Positions 33,430 through 45,223 are shown, counted from the first letter of the stretch. The stretch: 64,000 nt of DNA from Hydrangea macrophylla (GCA_033977485.1 CM066982.1:14189218-14253217); one strand, 5' to 3'. The notes: generated by a model from the letters alone, not told the origin. Made by a program: numbers and translations.

Positions 33430-35600
33430 CTCTTTCTTGGCTTTACAAACCTTCTTTTGAGTTAGTCCTTTCGCCAAAGAATTAACTATATTATTCTCAG
33501 AATGTACATTATCCACTCTTACAACTCTAGCAGAGACAAACTCTCTAATAGTGTTATGCTTGCAACATATCTATCGCCTTTTATTGTTATAATGATTCTA
33601 AACCCTTTGCAATAGCCGTGGTACTATCGCAGTGGATAAAATAGCTGGTATCAATCTCTCCCATGAAGGGGTATCTCATAGCAGGCTTTTCAGCCAAGCT
33701 TCCCTCACTAGCCGCAGCTAATGGTATCATCTCTGACTCCATTGTGGACTAAGCCAACATAGTTTATTTCTTAGACTTTCATGAAATTGTGCCCCCAACA
33801 ATACTAAAAGGTATCTACTGTGGCCTTGGAGCCATCTGAAAGGGTTTTCCAATCAGCATCGCTATATCCTTTAAGGACGGCGGTAAACTTCTCATAATTA
33901 ACATGAAGTTTATGGTCCTTTTTTAGGTAACACGTGACTTTCTCAATGATACTCTCATACTGAAAATATAGCCACTCGTGAGTTTGGTGTCTTCTGTTAA
34001 TGAATAACAATTGACATCATCGTAGCCTTTAAGTACTGTGGAAAACCTTTTTATTTTTTTATTTATAGAAAATACCTAAATTAATAGGTTCCTTTAAAAA
34101 TCTCATAACTTTTTCCAATTGCATTCCTAACTCCGAAATTGAATACTTATTCCCCCAAGAAATAATTCAGTTAAAAACCAGCCCAGAAGACTAAAAAATT
34201 TAATTCTTTCAAATTTCGAAGTATGCAACACATTTTAAAAAATAATTTCTTCTTATCTCCATGTTATGTACTACATTATTAAGAAATAATTTCTTCCAGG
34301 CGGATTCGCTAGTACCAAGACTGACTTTGGTATTGTGTGAATCACCAAACATTTTCATTCTCCATTGGAGAATATCTCTTGTAACAATTGTGATTGTCAC
34401 ACATATGCTTAGAAGCTCTCATATCAAAATTAAGTGATAATAAATCTTTGGTTTCTTTTGAAATCTCTAAAATAGAACAAAAAATTATTAAATCATTCAC
34501 GTGTAAACATAACATAACACCTACTCTAGAATTGTGTTAATGATCAATACTTTTGTCACTTTCTTAAATTTTGAAACTATTAAAAAAATAGTTTGATAAA
34601 AAATTCAAATCAATGGTTGGGTATCAGTTTTAAACCATATAAAGAGTATACAAATATACATAATTTATTTCTATTTGGATCTATAACCCTTCCAGTTTCC
34701 AAATAAATTCAATCTTCTAATTCTCCATTTAAAAAAAAAAACGGCTTTAATATCCATTTCATGAGTATAGCAGCAATAGCAAATAAAATTTTAATGGATG
34801 TGTAATAGGAGAATAGGTGTCCAAAAAATCAACATCTTCCTTTTGATTAAAATCCTTAGCTACAAAAATGACTTCATTTTTATTCAATAAACCCATCAAG
34901 TTTAAAGAAAGTCTTTCTAAGGTTCCATTTACTTCCAATCCAAGTAGTAAATCCACAAGTTCCAAAAAATGGTTGGAAATACTATAATTAATCTAGGTCA
35001 TGAATGGCTTCTTTTAGAAATCAACATTTGGAAAGGTAAGAGTATCCTTTAAACAAACAGGATCCCTTCTAAAGTAATAATATAAAAAATTACTTTTCAA
35101 AGTCTTTTGAGCACTTAGTTTTCTTACTCTTTTGTGGTCTAAATTCTGTGTCATGATCTCTATCATGCACTCTAAATCCATTATATAGACGGGACAAAAA
35201 CAGGAGGTTGAGAACCCCCACTATTCCTTAATTGGGAAAATAAATACATGGTAATAAAAATTAGAATCAATTGACTCTTGACTAGTCACATCAATTTTTA
35301 TATCTAAAAATTATACATGCATTATTATTAAATGCATGTCCCAAAAAAGACATGTTCTACGGCTAGCAAGTTTCTTAGGATTAAAAATTCTATCATAAGT
35401 CAAATAACCCAACATTCGAAAATAATAAAAAAATGGATTTTCTATTTTTTCCAATTCTGAATAGAATAATTTTTTTATTATTTTTTTATTTTTAGAGTGA
35501 GGTACTCTAGTAAGACAAAATATACAATTTAGCAAAACTTATCCCCAAACATTTAAAAACATCTCAATATGACCTCGAATGGTTAAAAATATTGCGAGTC
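33430..35600 (-). pseudogene. Copia pol remnants (integrase, RT, RNase H)
   Basis: Minus-strand fragments are recognisable in separate frames. Integrase C-terminal part is at 35311-35535 (RVPHSKNKK and NPKKLASRR). RT is at 34759-34965 (FVAKDFNQKEDVDFLDTYSP). RNase H is at 33804-34010 (GYSDADW) and 33430-33530 (SENNIVNSLAKGL). Frameshifts and AT-rich decay separate them, and the YVDD region of RT is not readable. It cannot encode a working polyprotein. Confidence 0.75.
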
Positions 35601-35844
35601 AAAACTATTTGATCCAAAGAATCAAAAAGATTACGCAAAACCAGAACACACCATATAATTTCCCCCCAATACTTTCAAGATTAATTGTATATATATTTCT
35701 GAAACAACTCATTTGTTTTGTGAATACCACTATAACTCGATAGGAACATTTGAGGACGTATATTGCGAACTGTATATAATAATATATCATTTTATGTATA
35801 GTGTGGTATAGTATATTGTTTATATAACAATACACTTTGGGTCA

Positions 35845-36490
35845 CATCTCGGCCCATGATTTGTTAAAGATGCTATTGATCAGGTAATTTTGTTCCAATT
35901 TTATTTACGTTTTCCAACAGTTTTAAGACGTTTCGCGGCTCTGCCCAAAGTGTGCAAGCGGTTCGTACATGCCACACCATCCCTAGGATAAACAGCCCAG
36001 AATCTCCTCTGTCTCATATTTTTCTTTGCACCAAGAAAAACTTGTATGCTAGACACCCTTCGGATTTGTTGCTCGGTAATCACAAACTTGGAAAAACTTT
36101 TTCTATTCCTGGAAAACAAAAACACACATATATTTCTTTCTCAAATTTTGAAAACCCACTAAGTAATGAAGAGATTTTCTATTTTTGGAATAATCTCAAT
36201 GGGAGGATACTGTATTTTTTTTTTTTATATATATATAAATAACTTATGGCCAATATATAGAAGAAAACATCCATTGCAACAACTTAATAGCATTATGAAT
36301 ATTAATCAAAGAAGGGGCTTTATAAGCCATTATAATGCCATTAACAACTGGAAGTTATATTTTATATATTACACATTTTTATCTCATGTTAGATAAAGTT
36401 ATACACATGCCTAATTAGAAGACAAAGTGAATCTTTTACTTTTTAGTTTCCTTCTTTTGCAACTCACATGCATTATTAAAATACTCAACA
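35845..36490 (-). repeat. Copia 5' LTR (right copy), with an inverted end
   Basis: Matches the left LTR from 35930 to 36490. The segment 35845-35903 is the reverse complement of 11485-11535, so the inner end of this LTR has been inverted or rearranged relative to its partner. Confidence 0.6.
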
Positions 36491-36667
36491 GTATTAAGCA
36501 AAAAAAAAAAAAAGATATATATATATATATATATCTATACTCCAACACTATATCTCTACTCCAACTCCGTCTCATGAAATATATCAACTCCTCTCTATTT
36601 AATATTGGCCACTCTTACTCCATTCTATTCTACTCCTACTTCATTTACTATTTTGTTCATTTGTTTA

Positions 36668-36968
36668 GGGTCTGTTTGGTTGTCCTTGAATGAAATAATT
36701 CCATTCATGTTTCTGTACACAATTTTATATAAAAAGATGAAGAGCATGAATGGTTTCATTTAGAAAACGGATGCTCGTCTCAAAAATGAGGCTTGCAATA
36801 ATGAATTTTGGCATTCTAGAAAAATGAACAAATTGCATCATAAGAAGAAATATGGTGAAATCTCTCATAATTGTAAATGGATTCATTCATGGTGATGAAT
36901 TTTGCCTTTACCTTCTATACAAAATTTGAATGGAACCATTCAATTTGAAGGGACAACCAAACAGACCC
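36668..36968. mobile_element. PIF/Harbinger-type MITE
   Basis: Inverted termini are GGGTCTGTTTGGTTGTCC and GGACAACCAAACAGACCC (inner part imperfect), with TTA TSDs at 36665-36667 and 36969-36971. 301 bp, no ORF. Confidence 0.85.
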
Positions 36969-36971
36969 TTA

Positions 36972-37219
36972 AACAACGAAAAATTGCTGTAATAATGTGG
37001 CCAGAGGTTCATTCAACAAAATAAGTAATTTCTTAAGATAAGATATTTCCCTATCCCCTTTCTCTCCTGCATACATACCACCTGGTAATTTTCTTTCAAA
37101 TTTTTGTCTCTGCAATTCGATTCTTTGTTTTCCCAATTGCATAAATTGAAAATATACCATCCTTGTTTTCCCCAAATTTCGTTTGCACATGCTTTGTATT
37201 CAACTTGAATCCTTGAGCC

Positions 37220-37256
<37 letters not shown>

Positions 37257-38175
37257 GCTCTTGAATGCGGATGATAATGCTTTGTTCCTCTATTGTGCAA
37301 TGACTGAGTGGTTAGGGTTTCACAAGAAACAATTCACAATTCGTGAATTAATAATAAAAATTCCACTGTTGAATGTCTATACTGAAAGTGCTCTTTAATT
37401 CTCAACTGTTGAGTAGAGCTGGAAAAGAATGAAATTGAAAAATGATGTTCCAGAATAGTACTTTTGTGGCCTTGATTGTTGGTGTTGTAGCAGAAGTCTT
37501 GAAAGTTTCAGCTGTGTCAAATTTAAAGGGCTCTTGTTCTTTTCTGTGAGGGGTGATTCAAACTCTCTTATATTTCTTTTTTTTTTTTTTCTCCCTATTT
37601 TTCAGGATATCTAAACTAAGATCATTTTCCCTACTTTTCCATTGTTTTCATTAAAAGAAAAATTGAATGCACAAAGGAAAAAAAAAAAGCTCAACTTAAG
37701 CTGTGAAACTGTAAGTGCACATGAATGCAAATTTTTTTGATTCATTTTGGAGGGAAAAATGAGTTTATAGCAAAATAAACACTTTATAATCTTCGGAACA
37801 ATTATAATTCTCTTTGATTACAGAAAATTAAACACACACCACACGGCACACACACATCCAATTTGTCGTCACTAGAACGGCTAAACAATGAAATGAACCA
37901 AAATTGTGGAAATGTAGATGAAACCTGTACAATATGAGTTGATGAGTTGATGGTCTGTACCTTTAGATCAATTAGTTCAAAAATCAACCTTTTAACATCA
38001 AAGCAAACTGTTTCAAGCATAAAACTGAGAAAGGGGTTCAATAATCAAATTCATTTTCCAGACATGTCAACTTAGCAGATAGGGAACTCGAGTCTACCCG
38101 TTATGAAAGAAAAGCACACAAAATATTCAAAATACCATAAAACCAAGAAACAAACACCAAATTTCGAAATTAAAA
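36972..38175. other. 3' flank of the DRP4C-like gene
   Basis: AT-rich sequence with a poly-A run (37219-37252). No second gene is recognisable. The small frames 36969-37190 and 37802-38041 lack similarity or structure. The gene's 3'UTR must lie at the right end of this stretch. Confidence 0.5.
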
Positions 38176-40497
38176 CTAATCACCATGAGTAGAAATCCTA
38201 TCCATTACTTGAGCCACAACCTCCTTTGACTCCTTGAGCAACTTGATACTCTTGGTCAGCCTCGAACGCTTTGCAGCAACAGACGGCGATTCCTCTAACA
38301 GCCTCTCTATCCCACCACCATGAGGTCCCATTATTTCATTCACAATCTCCGTTTCCATTTCTTTGTTCACAAGATTTTTGACACTGAAAAGTATATGCAG
38401 TGCCATTGAGTCGACCAACCTCCTCAAAACAATCTTCCAATAAGATGTCATTCTCATTTTCATGTCAAAAGCTTCTTGAATCACCGCTTGATGATTTCTC
38501 AAGTTACCAACTTCAATTCGACCGAATCCTTCGAGTGTTATCGTCGAGTCACTATACGGTTCGTGCATAATTCGCATGAATTCATTTTGCTTCTCCATGA
38601 GCTTACTCCACACCAACGTGTAATCAGGATTACATGTGTAATCTGCAAGTTTTTCCATTTCTACAATCTCCATCACCCTATCCATGGCCTTTTCCTTCAT
38701 TTTCGCAATTAAATTGCTCGCAGCTCTTCTTGTAGAGGATTGAATTTGTGGGTAGTCTTCAGAATGACGCATCAACACAGAATTCACTACAAATTCTATG
38801 TAGCTCCACACTTTCTCCACGAAATCAACCGGGGTGGCTGATATTTCTTTAACTTTTCTCTGCAGTAGAGAGACGAAGGCAGTCTTTGGGAGAAAATTAG
38901 GTAATTCAATGCCTTTTGATTCCTCCAAAACCTGAATTTCCTCCATTAGGAAATTTTCAACCAAGTCATTTTTATCACTATTGGATTGAAGTTCTTTGGA
39001 GTACCAATTGAGCATCTCCGCGAAACGGGCAGTGCAGTGCATTTCTTTCTCATCTGGGTACTCATCAAACTCCCCCCGAATAAGGATCTTCCTCAACGAT
39101 TCCTTAGCCGAACCAAGAATTCCCATGAAAGCTGTCATCGCTTCAGCACTGGAGGTCAATTTCCTAGGCATTTTGGTAAGTTCTGCCATATTGAGATTCA
39201 ATTTCTCATTAATCTTTCTCACAATCTCGGGCAAGCACTTTGATATTATTGCAGCTTGAATGTGAACCAATTTTTGTGCCAGAGTAGGAATACCCACCAT
39301 GGACTTGTGAATTTTCGATAAAAGTTGATGATTTCTGAACAGCAACTGTTCTTCGATTCTCGCATCTTCATATGACTCATTGCCTATACGATTCCTCACA
39401 CATACATAACCGAGTCCTATATTCACATCATCGGCAGTAACTTTCTCAAGCAAACCTTCAGGAGCTTTATCAGCTTTCGTGACCACGGCAAGAGTCCTCT
39501 CACCCGTCTTGTCCACGCGCTGAGACATACGAATAGACTCACATGTCGGAAAATCCACAGTTGCTGATAACACATTCAGAACTATACTCTCTTCAGGCTT
39601 TATATACTCCATTATAATATCCGATATCTGCTCATATATATCTTCTGGCTGACCATGAACAGGAACTCTAGTGATTCCCGGTAAATCAACCATTGTTAGA
39701 TCAGGAACACCATTCTTTTTCACTACCAATGTGATTGGTTTATTAGAAATTCCTTTCGCATTTCCAGCAATCTCAGCAGTAGCTAAATTTATGGATTCAG
39801 ATATGCTTGATTCATCGGTAAGCATTGTTTTGCCTTGAAACTCCAAGTAAAACTCTGATTCTTTTGAATTGGGTTGGTTTTGAAGTCTCATAATTAGAGG
39901 GACTCTTGTGCAAATTCCTTGGCCTCTGGGTAGACTTATACCAGCAAGTGACTCAAGAACGCTGGATTTTCCTGAAGATTGGTCACCAACAACCACTATA
40001 GTTGGAAGTTGAATACCTTCTTGCATGACTTTAAGGTGTCGGAGTTTGTCGATTGCATCAAGTAGTGGTCTGATACGTTCATTGTACGATGAAACTATAG
40101 GGGCTTCAATTCCTGCAAGTGGTTGTTGGACTTGAACTTGTAATAGAGCAGTTGAGTTTTCTTCTTGATCAGCAATGTCTGAGTGGATCATGACATTCTG
40201 CTGAACATTAATACAAGTCTTTTCTAGCCCTAATAATATGTCATCAGATGATGAAGACGCCGATGACACGGATGCCGTAATCGCATGCTGAGCATCAGAA
40301 TTACCATTTTCCAATGCATTGGTGGGTCCAGTAGCCGAATTGAGGAGCTTTGACAATAGAGGATCATCAAGAGGGAGAGAAGGGTCGAGTCTACGTGCTT
40401 TTTCGATAAATTTCAGGGCACGTGTTCGATCCCCTGCATCGAGTGCATCGCGGCCGATTTTGAAGCATTTCAACGCATCCTCTCTGTTCCCGTTCAT
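38176..40497 (-). CDS. DRP4C-like: DRP4C-like dynamin GTPase with DnaJ49-type N-terminus, complete single exon, 773 aa
   Basis: This is an intact frame of 773 codons ending in TAG at 38176-38178. Dynamin GTPase motifs are seen in order: G1 GDQSSGKSS (171-179), G2 Thr197, G3 DLPG (271-274), G4 TKAD (340-343). A helical middle/stalk region follows (about 400-650) and a GED-like C-terminus (about 670-768). There is no PH or proline-rich domain, as known for plant DRP4/Mx-like proteins, which hydrolyse GTP and self-assemble on membranes. Residues 1-50 (MNGNREDALKCFKIGRDAL and onward to LDPSLPLDDP) are not dynamin-like. They resemble the N-terminus of chaperone dnaJ 49/DNAJB12-type proteins, without the J domain that normally follows. 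A low-complexity Ser-rich linker (74-84) joins the parts. The start is supported because the DnaJ-like similarity begins at this Met. Protein family is certain; the fusion reading is an inference. Confidence 0.93.
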   Translation of the reverse strand: MNGNREDALKCFKIGRDALDAGDRTRALKFIEKARRLDPSLPLDDPLLSKLLNSATGPTNALENGNSDAQHAITASVSSASSSSDDILLGLEKTCINVQQNVMIHSDIADQEENSTALLQVQVQQPLAGIEAPIVSSYNERIRPLLDAIDKLRHLKVMQEGIQLPTIVVVGDQSSGKSSVLESLAGISLPRGQGICTRVPLIMRLQNQPNSKESEFYLEFQGKTMLTDESSISESINLATAEIAGNAKGISNKPITLVVKKNGVPDLTMVDLPGITRVPVHGQPEDIYEQISDIIMEYIKPEESIVLNVLSATVDFPTCESIRMSQRVDKTGERTLAVVTKADKAPEGLLEKVTADDVNIGLGYVCVRNRIGNESYEDARIEEQLLFRNHQLLSKIHKSMVGIPTLAQKLVHIQAAIISKCLPEIVRKINEKLNLNMAELTKMPRKLTSSAEAMTAFMGILGSAKESLRKILIRGEFDEYPDEKEMHCTARFAEMLNWYSKELQSNSDKNDLVENFLMEEIQVLEESKGIELPNFLPKTAFVSLLQRKVKEISATPVDFVEKVWSYIEFVVNSVLMRHSEDYPQIQSSTRRAASNLIAKMKEKAMDRVMEIVEMEKLADYTCNPDYTLVWSKLMEKQNEFMRIMHEPYSDSTITLEGFGRIEVGNLRNHQAVIQEAFDMKMRMTSYWKIVLRRLVDSMALHILFSVKNLVNKEMETEIVNEIMGPHGGGIERLLEESPSVAAKRSRLTKSIKLLKESKEVVAQVMDRISTHGD

Positions 40498-40966
40498 CTT
40501 TTCGAACCAGTGAAACCCCTACAGAACTATATTGATTGTATTGACTATGAGTTGCTCATTTACACCCTAATGATGGTCCTATATAGAAAATGAAATTGAT
40601 GAAACAATAAGATAACTGCAAGATATGTGAGAGAATATAGCAAATGGATTATTTCTCACATTTCACACTAGCAATAATGGACATTAAGTGTCCATTGCGG
40701 GTTCTCTTATAATTTTGTCTAAAATGAAGAGTAAATTTGTCATTTCAAGTCCAAAGTTAACACCATCAGATTTTTTGCACGTCACAGACAACTGTATGGG
40801 GTGTTTAAGTATCATCTTCGACAAGTATGCCTGAACGAAGCACCGACACGAATACGACGATACAGACACGACATGACACGAAACGGCGACATGGCAAATC
40901 CTTAAAAAAGCGCGACATGATATGGCGGCGACACGGAAATATTTTATATATACATATGTAACTATG

Positions 40967-41078
40967 TGGTCCGACCCTTGCAAATAAGCAGGGTAAGGCT
41001 GCGTACATTTGATCCAATGTGGTCCGACCCTTCCCCGGACCCCGCACTGCGGGAGCTTCGCGCACCGGGCTGCCCTTT
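40967..41078. mobile_element. 112-bp SINE-like retroposon
   Basis: The insert begins TGGTCCGACCCTT, contains GGTAAGGCTGCGTACA and ends CGGGCTGCCCTTT. It is flanked by the 13-bp direct repeat ATATGTAACTATG (40954-40966, 41079-41091). The unoccupied site is 1479-1491 in copy 1. The sequence resembles a common plant short interspersed repeat tail; no Pol III boxes are clear, so it may be 5'-truncated. Confidence 0.8.
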
Positions 41079-41339
41079 ATATGTAACTATGTAACATAAA
41101 AATCACAATATTTTTGAAATAACTAGGAACTAAGATGTTTAGTAAATTACGTCCAACCAACATTGCAACATAAAAATATCTTTACAATACTACCACAACT
41201 TAGTACAAGTCGTTCAACTTGAATGACTTAAAAAACTCTATTAGAGATTTAAAATCAAAAGTAGAAGCACAAGAAAATTTTATTCCTGAAGAACCTTTTA
41301 ATTCTCTAGACAAAGGAAAAAAGAATAGTTAATGAAGAT

Positions 41340-41700
41340 GATAACTATCCTGATAATTTTGTGGAAGAAACAGGAATATCTTCTGTAGAAAAGGTTATCT
41401 ACCAAAAATGGTATGTTCAAATCTCTCTTGTCATAAGAGAAGATTTTATTCTTGATACCATAGCCTTAGTAGATTGCAGTTGTGAACTGCATAAAAGAGG
41501 GATTAATTCCTTTTAAGTATTTTGAAAAAACCACCCAGAATCTTAGTGCGGCTAATGGAAGTAGATTGGATATTAAATATAAAATTCCTAAGGCATATGT
41601 TTCTAAAATCAAGGAATTTGTGTTTCAACTACTTTCATTTTGGTTAAATCCCTCAACCAACCAGTTATATTGGGAACCCCTTTTTATCTCTTATTAGGCC
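41340..41700 (+). pseudogene. Caulimovirid protease region, frameshifted
   Basis: The part at 41482-41697 is an aspartic-protease-like segment lying just before RT. The expected active-site Asp region (about 41470) reads DCS in one frame and then shifts frame, and further shifts follow at about 41620-41690. It is non-functional. Confidence 0.6.
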
Positions 41701-41734
41701 TTTTACAGTCACTAGAGAAGGTCTATTAACAAAG

Positions 41735-42837
41735 TTGATGGATGATGAAGTTCCTTTTAAATTTATTCATCAACCTATGGAAACAGAGATTCATTCTCTT
41801 AAAGAGAAAATTGTTTTTAAAGAAACACAAATTTGTTTAATAAAGGAGGAATTAGTTCACAAGAGAATTAGTGAACAACTTTCCCAAACAAGTTTAAAGA
41901 CAAAGATTAAAAAATTCCAAAAGACTTTAGAAGACAATATTTGTTCTGAACATCCTACTGCATTTTGGTATAGGAAAAAACATATTGTCTCTCTACTATA
42001 TGAAAAGGATTTTGATGAAAAAAAGATTTCAAAAAAAGCATGTCCTATTCAAATGAGTAAAGAGTTGATGGAATTTTGCAAAAAAGAAATACAAGGTTTG
42101 TTGGATAAAAACCTTATCAGAAAAAGTAAATCCCCGTGGAGTTGTTCTGCTTTTTATGTCAACAAAAATGCAGAAATTGAAAGAGGTGCTCCTAGACTTG
42201 TTATAAATTACAAACCTCTTAATACTGCTCTTAAATGGATTCGGTATCCAATCCGAATAAAAAGGATTTACTAAATCTACTTTGCCAAGCATCAGTATTC
42301 TCAAAGTTTGATATGAAATCAGGATATTGGCAAATTCAAGTGGCGGAGAATGATAGGCATAAAACTGCTTTTAATGTTCCATTTGGACATTATGAGTGGA
42401 ATGTTATGCCTTTTGGTCTTAAAAATGCCCCTTCAGAGTATCAAAATATTATGAATGATATTTTTAATCCTTACTCCGATTTTTGTATTGTTTATATAGT
42501 TGATGTGTTAATCTACTCCTCATCTATTGAAAAACATTGGAAACACCTGGATATTTTTTATAAAGTAATCCAGAAAAATGGTTTAGTTGTTTCAGCCAAG
42601 AAAATAAAATTGTTTCAAACAAATATAAGATTTCTTGGTCATCACATAAACAAAGGAATAATTATTCCAATTGATAGAGCTATTGTCTTTGCAGAAAAGT
42701 TTCCAGATGAAATCAAAGACAAAACACAACTTCAAAGGTTTTTAGGAAGTTTAAATTATATTTCTGAATATTATAAAAATCTTTATAAAGATTCAGCAGT
42801 CTTATATGATAGACTGAAAAAGATTCCCCCTCCATAG
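41735..42837 (+). pseudogene. Caulimovirid reverse transcriptase (plus copy)
   Basis: Two frames (41735-42274, 42235-42837) together cover the RT domain. The fingers block has SKSPWSCSAFYVNKNAEIER and the palm has MPFGLKNAPSEYQ. A frameshift separates them at about 42255. The catalytic box reads YIVDVLIYS, with one of the paired metal-binding aspartates replaced by Val, so the enzyme would be dead even if translated. Confidence 0.92.
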
Positions 42838-43330
42838 ACTAAAGTCCATACTAAAGCAATTAGAAGAATCAAGTCAAAAGTTAAAATTTTACCATGTTTG
42901 TGCCTTTCGATTCCCAGTGCTTTTAAAATAGTAGAAACAGATGCTTCATATTTGGGTTATGGTGGAATATTAAAACAAAGAGTTAATAACTCCGAACAAC
43001 TAGTTTGTTTTACTTCAGGATCTTGGAAACCAGCCCAGAAAAATTATTCCACTATTAAAAAAGAAATTTTGGCAATTGTTTTTTATGTGTTACTAAATTT
43101 GAAGGTGATCTACTCAACCAAGAGTTTTTAATCAGAGTAGATTGCAGAGCTGCGAAAGATGTTTTTACAAAGGATGTTAAAAACATCGCCTCAAAGCAGA
43201 TTTTTGCTAGATGGAAAGGAATATTGTCTGCTTTTGATTTTAAAATTGAGTACATAAAAGGAAGTACAAATTCTCTTCTTGACTTCCTTACTCGTGAATT
43301 CCTGCAGACAAATCATGAGGCCTAACTTCA
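42838..43330 (+). pseudogene. Caulimovirid RNase H (plus copy)
   Basis: A stop at 42835-42837 ends the RT frame. RNase H residues follow (ETDASYLGYGG, KKEILAI), then a frameshift near 43085 and a C-terminal block (VKNIASKQIFARW). Confidence 0.85.
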
Positions 43331-43982
43331 GAGGTTATACCCCTGAAGATAAAAGAGGTGGTACTCCCCGAATATCATAATTCCATAAATAAAGGAAAAG
43401 GTAAAGCTCATGGTTATACCGCCCCTGCTCCAGAAAGGATTATATCCTATTCAGACCCCGTTGACAAAGTTAAACTTTGGCCCATCTTGGTGTTAAACAG
43501 CAATGAAGAAGCAGTTAAACTGCCAAAGGATATTGCTCCTCATTATTTTGACATTCCCAATGGTTGGTTTTATCCCAAAACAGCCAATGGAAATTCTAGA
43601 AAATATTCTCATTGAGACTGGTTCTGTTAAAATAGAATACAAGCATACAGGAGGCAATGTACCAACCTTCTCACAGATGTTTATTGCTAAGATTCTTTCC
43701 TCGTATAATTGGGGAATTGATTTAACAAAAGAAAGAAAGCTTTTAAATTCTTCCCCTGGTGATTGCAAGACTTACAATTTCTATGATTACCAGATAGCAT
43801 GGGATAAAGCTTTATTGATTCAGAAACCAGTGTTTAAACACACATGGTATTTTCAGTTTAATAGAAACTTCAACTTTGATATCCCTCTTTGGTTTTTCTC
43901 TTGGATTTTTAAACATGGTCCTGAACATGAGATCCTTCCTCATGAAGTAAATTGTTGCTTCAAATGGGAAGGAGAATTTTGA
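43331..43982 (+). pseudogene. Caulimovirid downstream frame of unknown function (plus copy)
   Basis: Frames 43358-43615 and 43503-43982 encode a Trp/Phe-rich segment (KLWPILVLNSNEE, NWGIDLTKERKLL, FNRNFNFDIPLWFFSWIF). It follows RNase H and is split by a frameshift at about 43605. It is repeated in inverted orientation at 44507-45223. I do not know its function. Confidence 0.7.
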
Positions 43983-44058
43983 AGAGCAAATTCCCATTTT
44001 AAAATCCATGGAATAGAGAATTCAAGAAAGAAGTAAAACAATGGGTTGTCACTTTGAT

Positions 44059-44427
44059 TTTTAAACATGATTCTTTCTCTTGGATTTTTAAACATGGTCC
44101 TAAACATGATCCTTCCTCATGAAGTAAATGGTTTTTTTCTTGGATTTTTAAACATGATCCTTCCTCATGAAGTAAATGGTTTTTCTCTTGGATTTTTAAA
44201 CATGATCCTTCCTCATGAAGTAAATTGTTGCTTCCAATTATATAAAAAGAAAAACATGATCCTTTCTCTTGGATTTTTAAACATGATCCTTTCTCTTGGA
44301 TTTTTAAACATGGTCCTGAACATGATCCTTCCTCATGAAGTAAATGGTTTTTCTCCTGGATTTTTAAACATGATCCTTCCTCATGAAGTAAATTGTTGCT
44401 TCCAATTAAATAAAAAGAAAAACCTTC
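44059..44427. repeat. Loop of the inverted repeat: short tandem/dispersed repeats
   Basis: Units built from CTTGGATTTTTAAACATG and ATCCTTCCTCATGAAGTAAA recur five or more times, with two longer units also containing TTGTTGCTTCCAATTA. They derive from the end of the unknown frame (43898-43966). Both strands stay open across it (44067-44549 plus, 43999-44448 minus) simply because the unit lacks stops. Confidence 0.88.
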
Positions 44428-44506
44428 CATGTCGAAGTGACAACTCATTGTTTTACTTCTTTCTTGAATTCTCTATTCCATGGATTTTAAAATGGGAATT
44501 TGCTCT

Positions 44507-45223
44507 TCAAAACTCTCCTTCCCATTTGAAGCAACAATTTGATTCATGAGGAAGGATCTCATGTTTAGGATCATCTTTAAAAATCCAAGAGAAAAACCAT
44601 AGAGGGATATCAAAGTTGAAGTTTCTATTAAACTGAAAATACCATGTGTGTTTAAACACTGGATTCTGAATCAATAAAGCTTTATCCCATGCTTTTTGGT
44701 AATCACAGAAATTGTAAGTCTTGCAATCACCAGGGGAGGAATTTAAAAGCTTTCTTTCTTTTGTTAAATCAATTCCCCAATCATACGAGGAAAGGATCTT
44801 AGCAATAAACATCTATGAGAAGGCTGGTACATTGCCTTCTGTATGCTTGTGTTCTATTTTAACAGAACCAGTTTCAATGAGAATATTTTCATAATATTTT
44901 CTAGAATTTCCATTGGCTGTTTTGGGATAAAACCAACCATTGGGAATGTCAAAATAATGAGTAGCAATATCCTTTGGCAGTTTAACTGTTTCTTCATTGC
45001 TGTTTAACACCAAGATGGGCCAAAGTTTAACTTTGTCAACGGGGTCTGAATAGGATATAATCCTTTTTGGAGCAGAGGCGGTATAACCATGAGCTTTACC
45101 TTTTCCTTTATATCTGGAATTATGATATTCGGGGTGTTTACCACCTCTTTTACCTTCAGGGGTATAACCTCTGAAGTTAGGCCTCATGATTTGTCTACAA
45201 GAATTCACGAGTAAGGAAGTCAA
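44507..45223 (-). pseudogene. Caulimovirid unknown frame (inverted copy)
   Basis: Two adjacent minus frames (44813-45223 and 44507-44812) separated by a single stop. They encode the same protein as 43331-43982 and are better preserved (DWGIDLTKERKLL, FDIPLWFFSWIFKDDP). Confidence 0.72.

Larger units (their letters stand above)
11490..36490 (-). mobile_element. Ty1/copia element, degenerate, split by the gypsy element
   Basis: Homologous LTR-like blocks lie at about 11490-12141 and about 35845-36490, with copia pol remnants on the minus strand at 33430-35600. On the minus strand the order is integrase, RT, RNase H from right to left, which is the copia order. The polypurine tract beside the left LTR (12142-12151) fits a 3' LTR. 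The gypsy insertion at 12989-33243 separates the left LTR from pol. Gag and protease are not recognisable. Confidence 0.7.
42257..44058 (+). repeat. Left arm of 1.8-kb pararetroviral inverted repeat
   Basis: RT palm to past the end of the unknown frame. It is the reverse complement of 44428-46287 with only scattered differences and small indels. Confidence 0.93.

Noticed and set aside
36969..37398. Overlapping short frames spanning a poly-A/T run
   Set aside because: No similarity, and one runs through a homopolymer as poly-Phe or poly-Lys.
43999..44549. Overlapping frames of about 150-160 codons on both strands, with repeated peptide units
   Set aside because: Produced by a stop-free short repeat at the palindrome centre. 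They lack promoter context and independent conservation.
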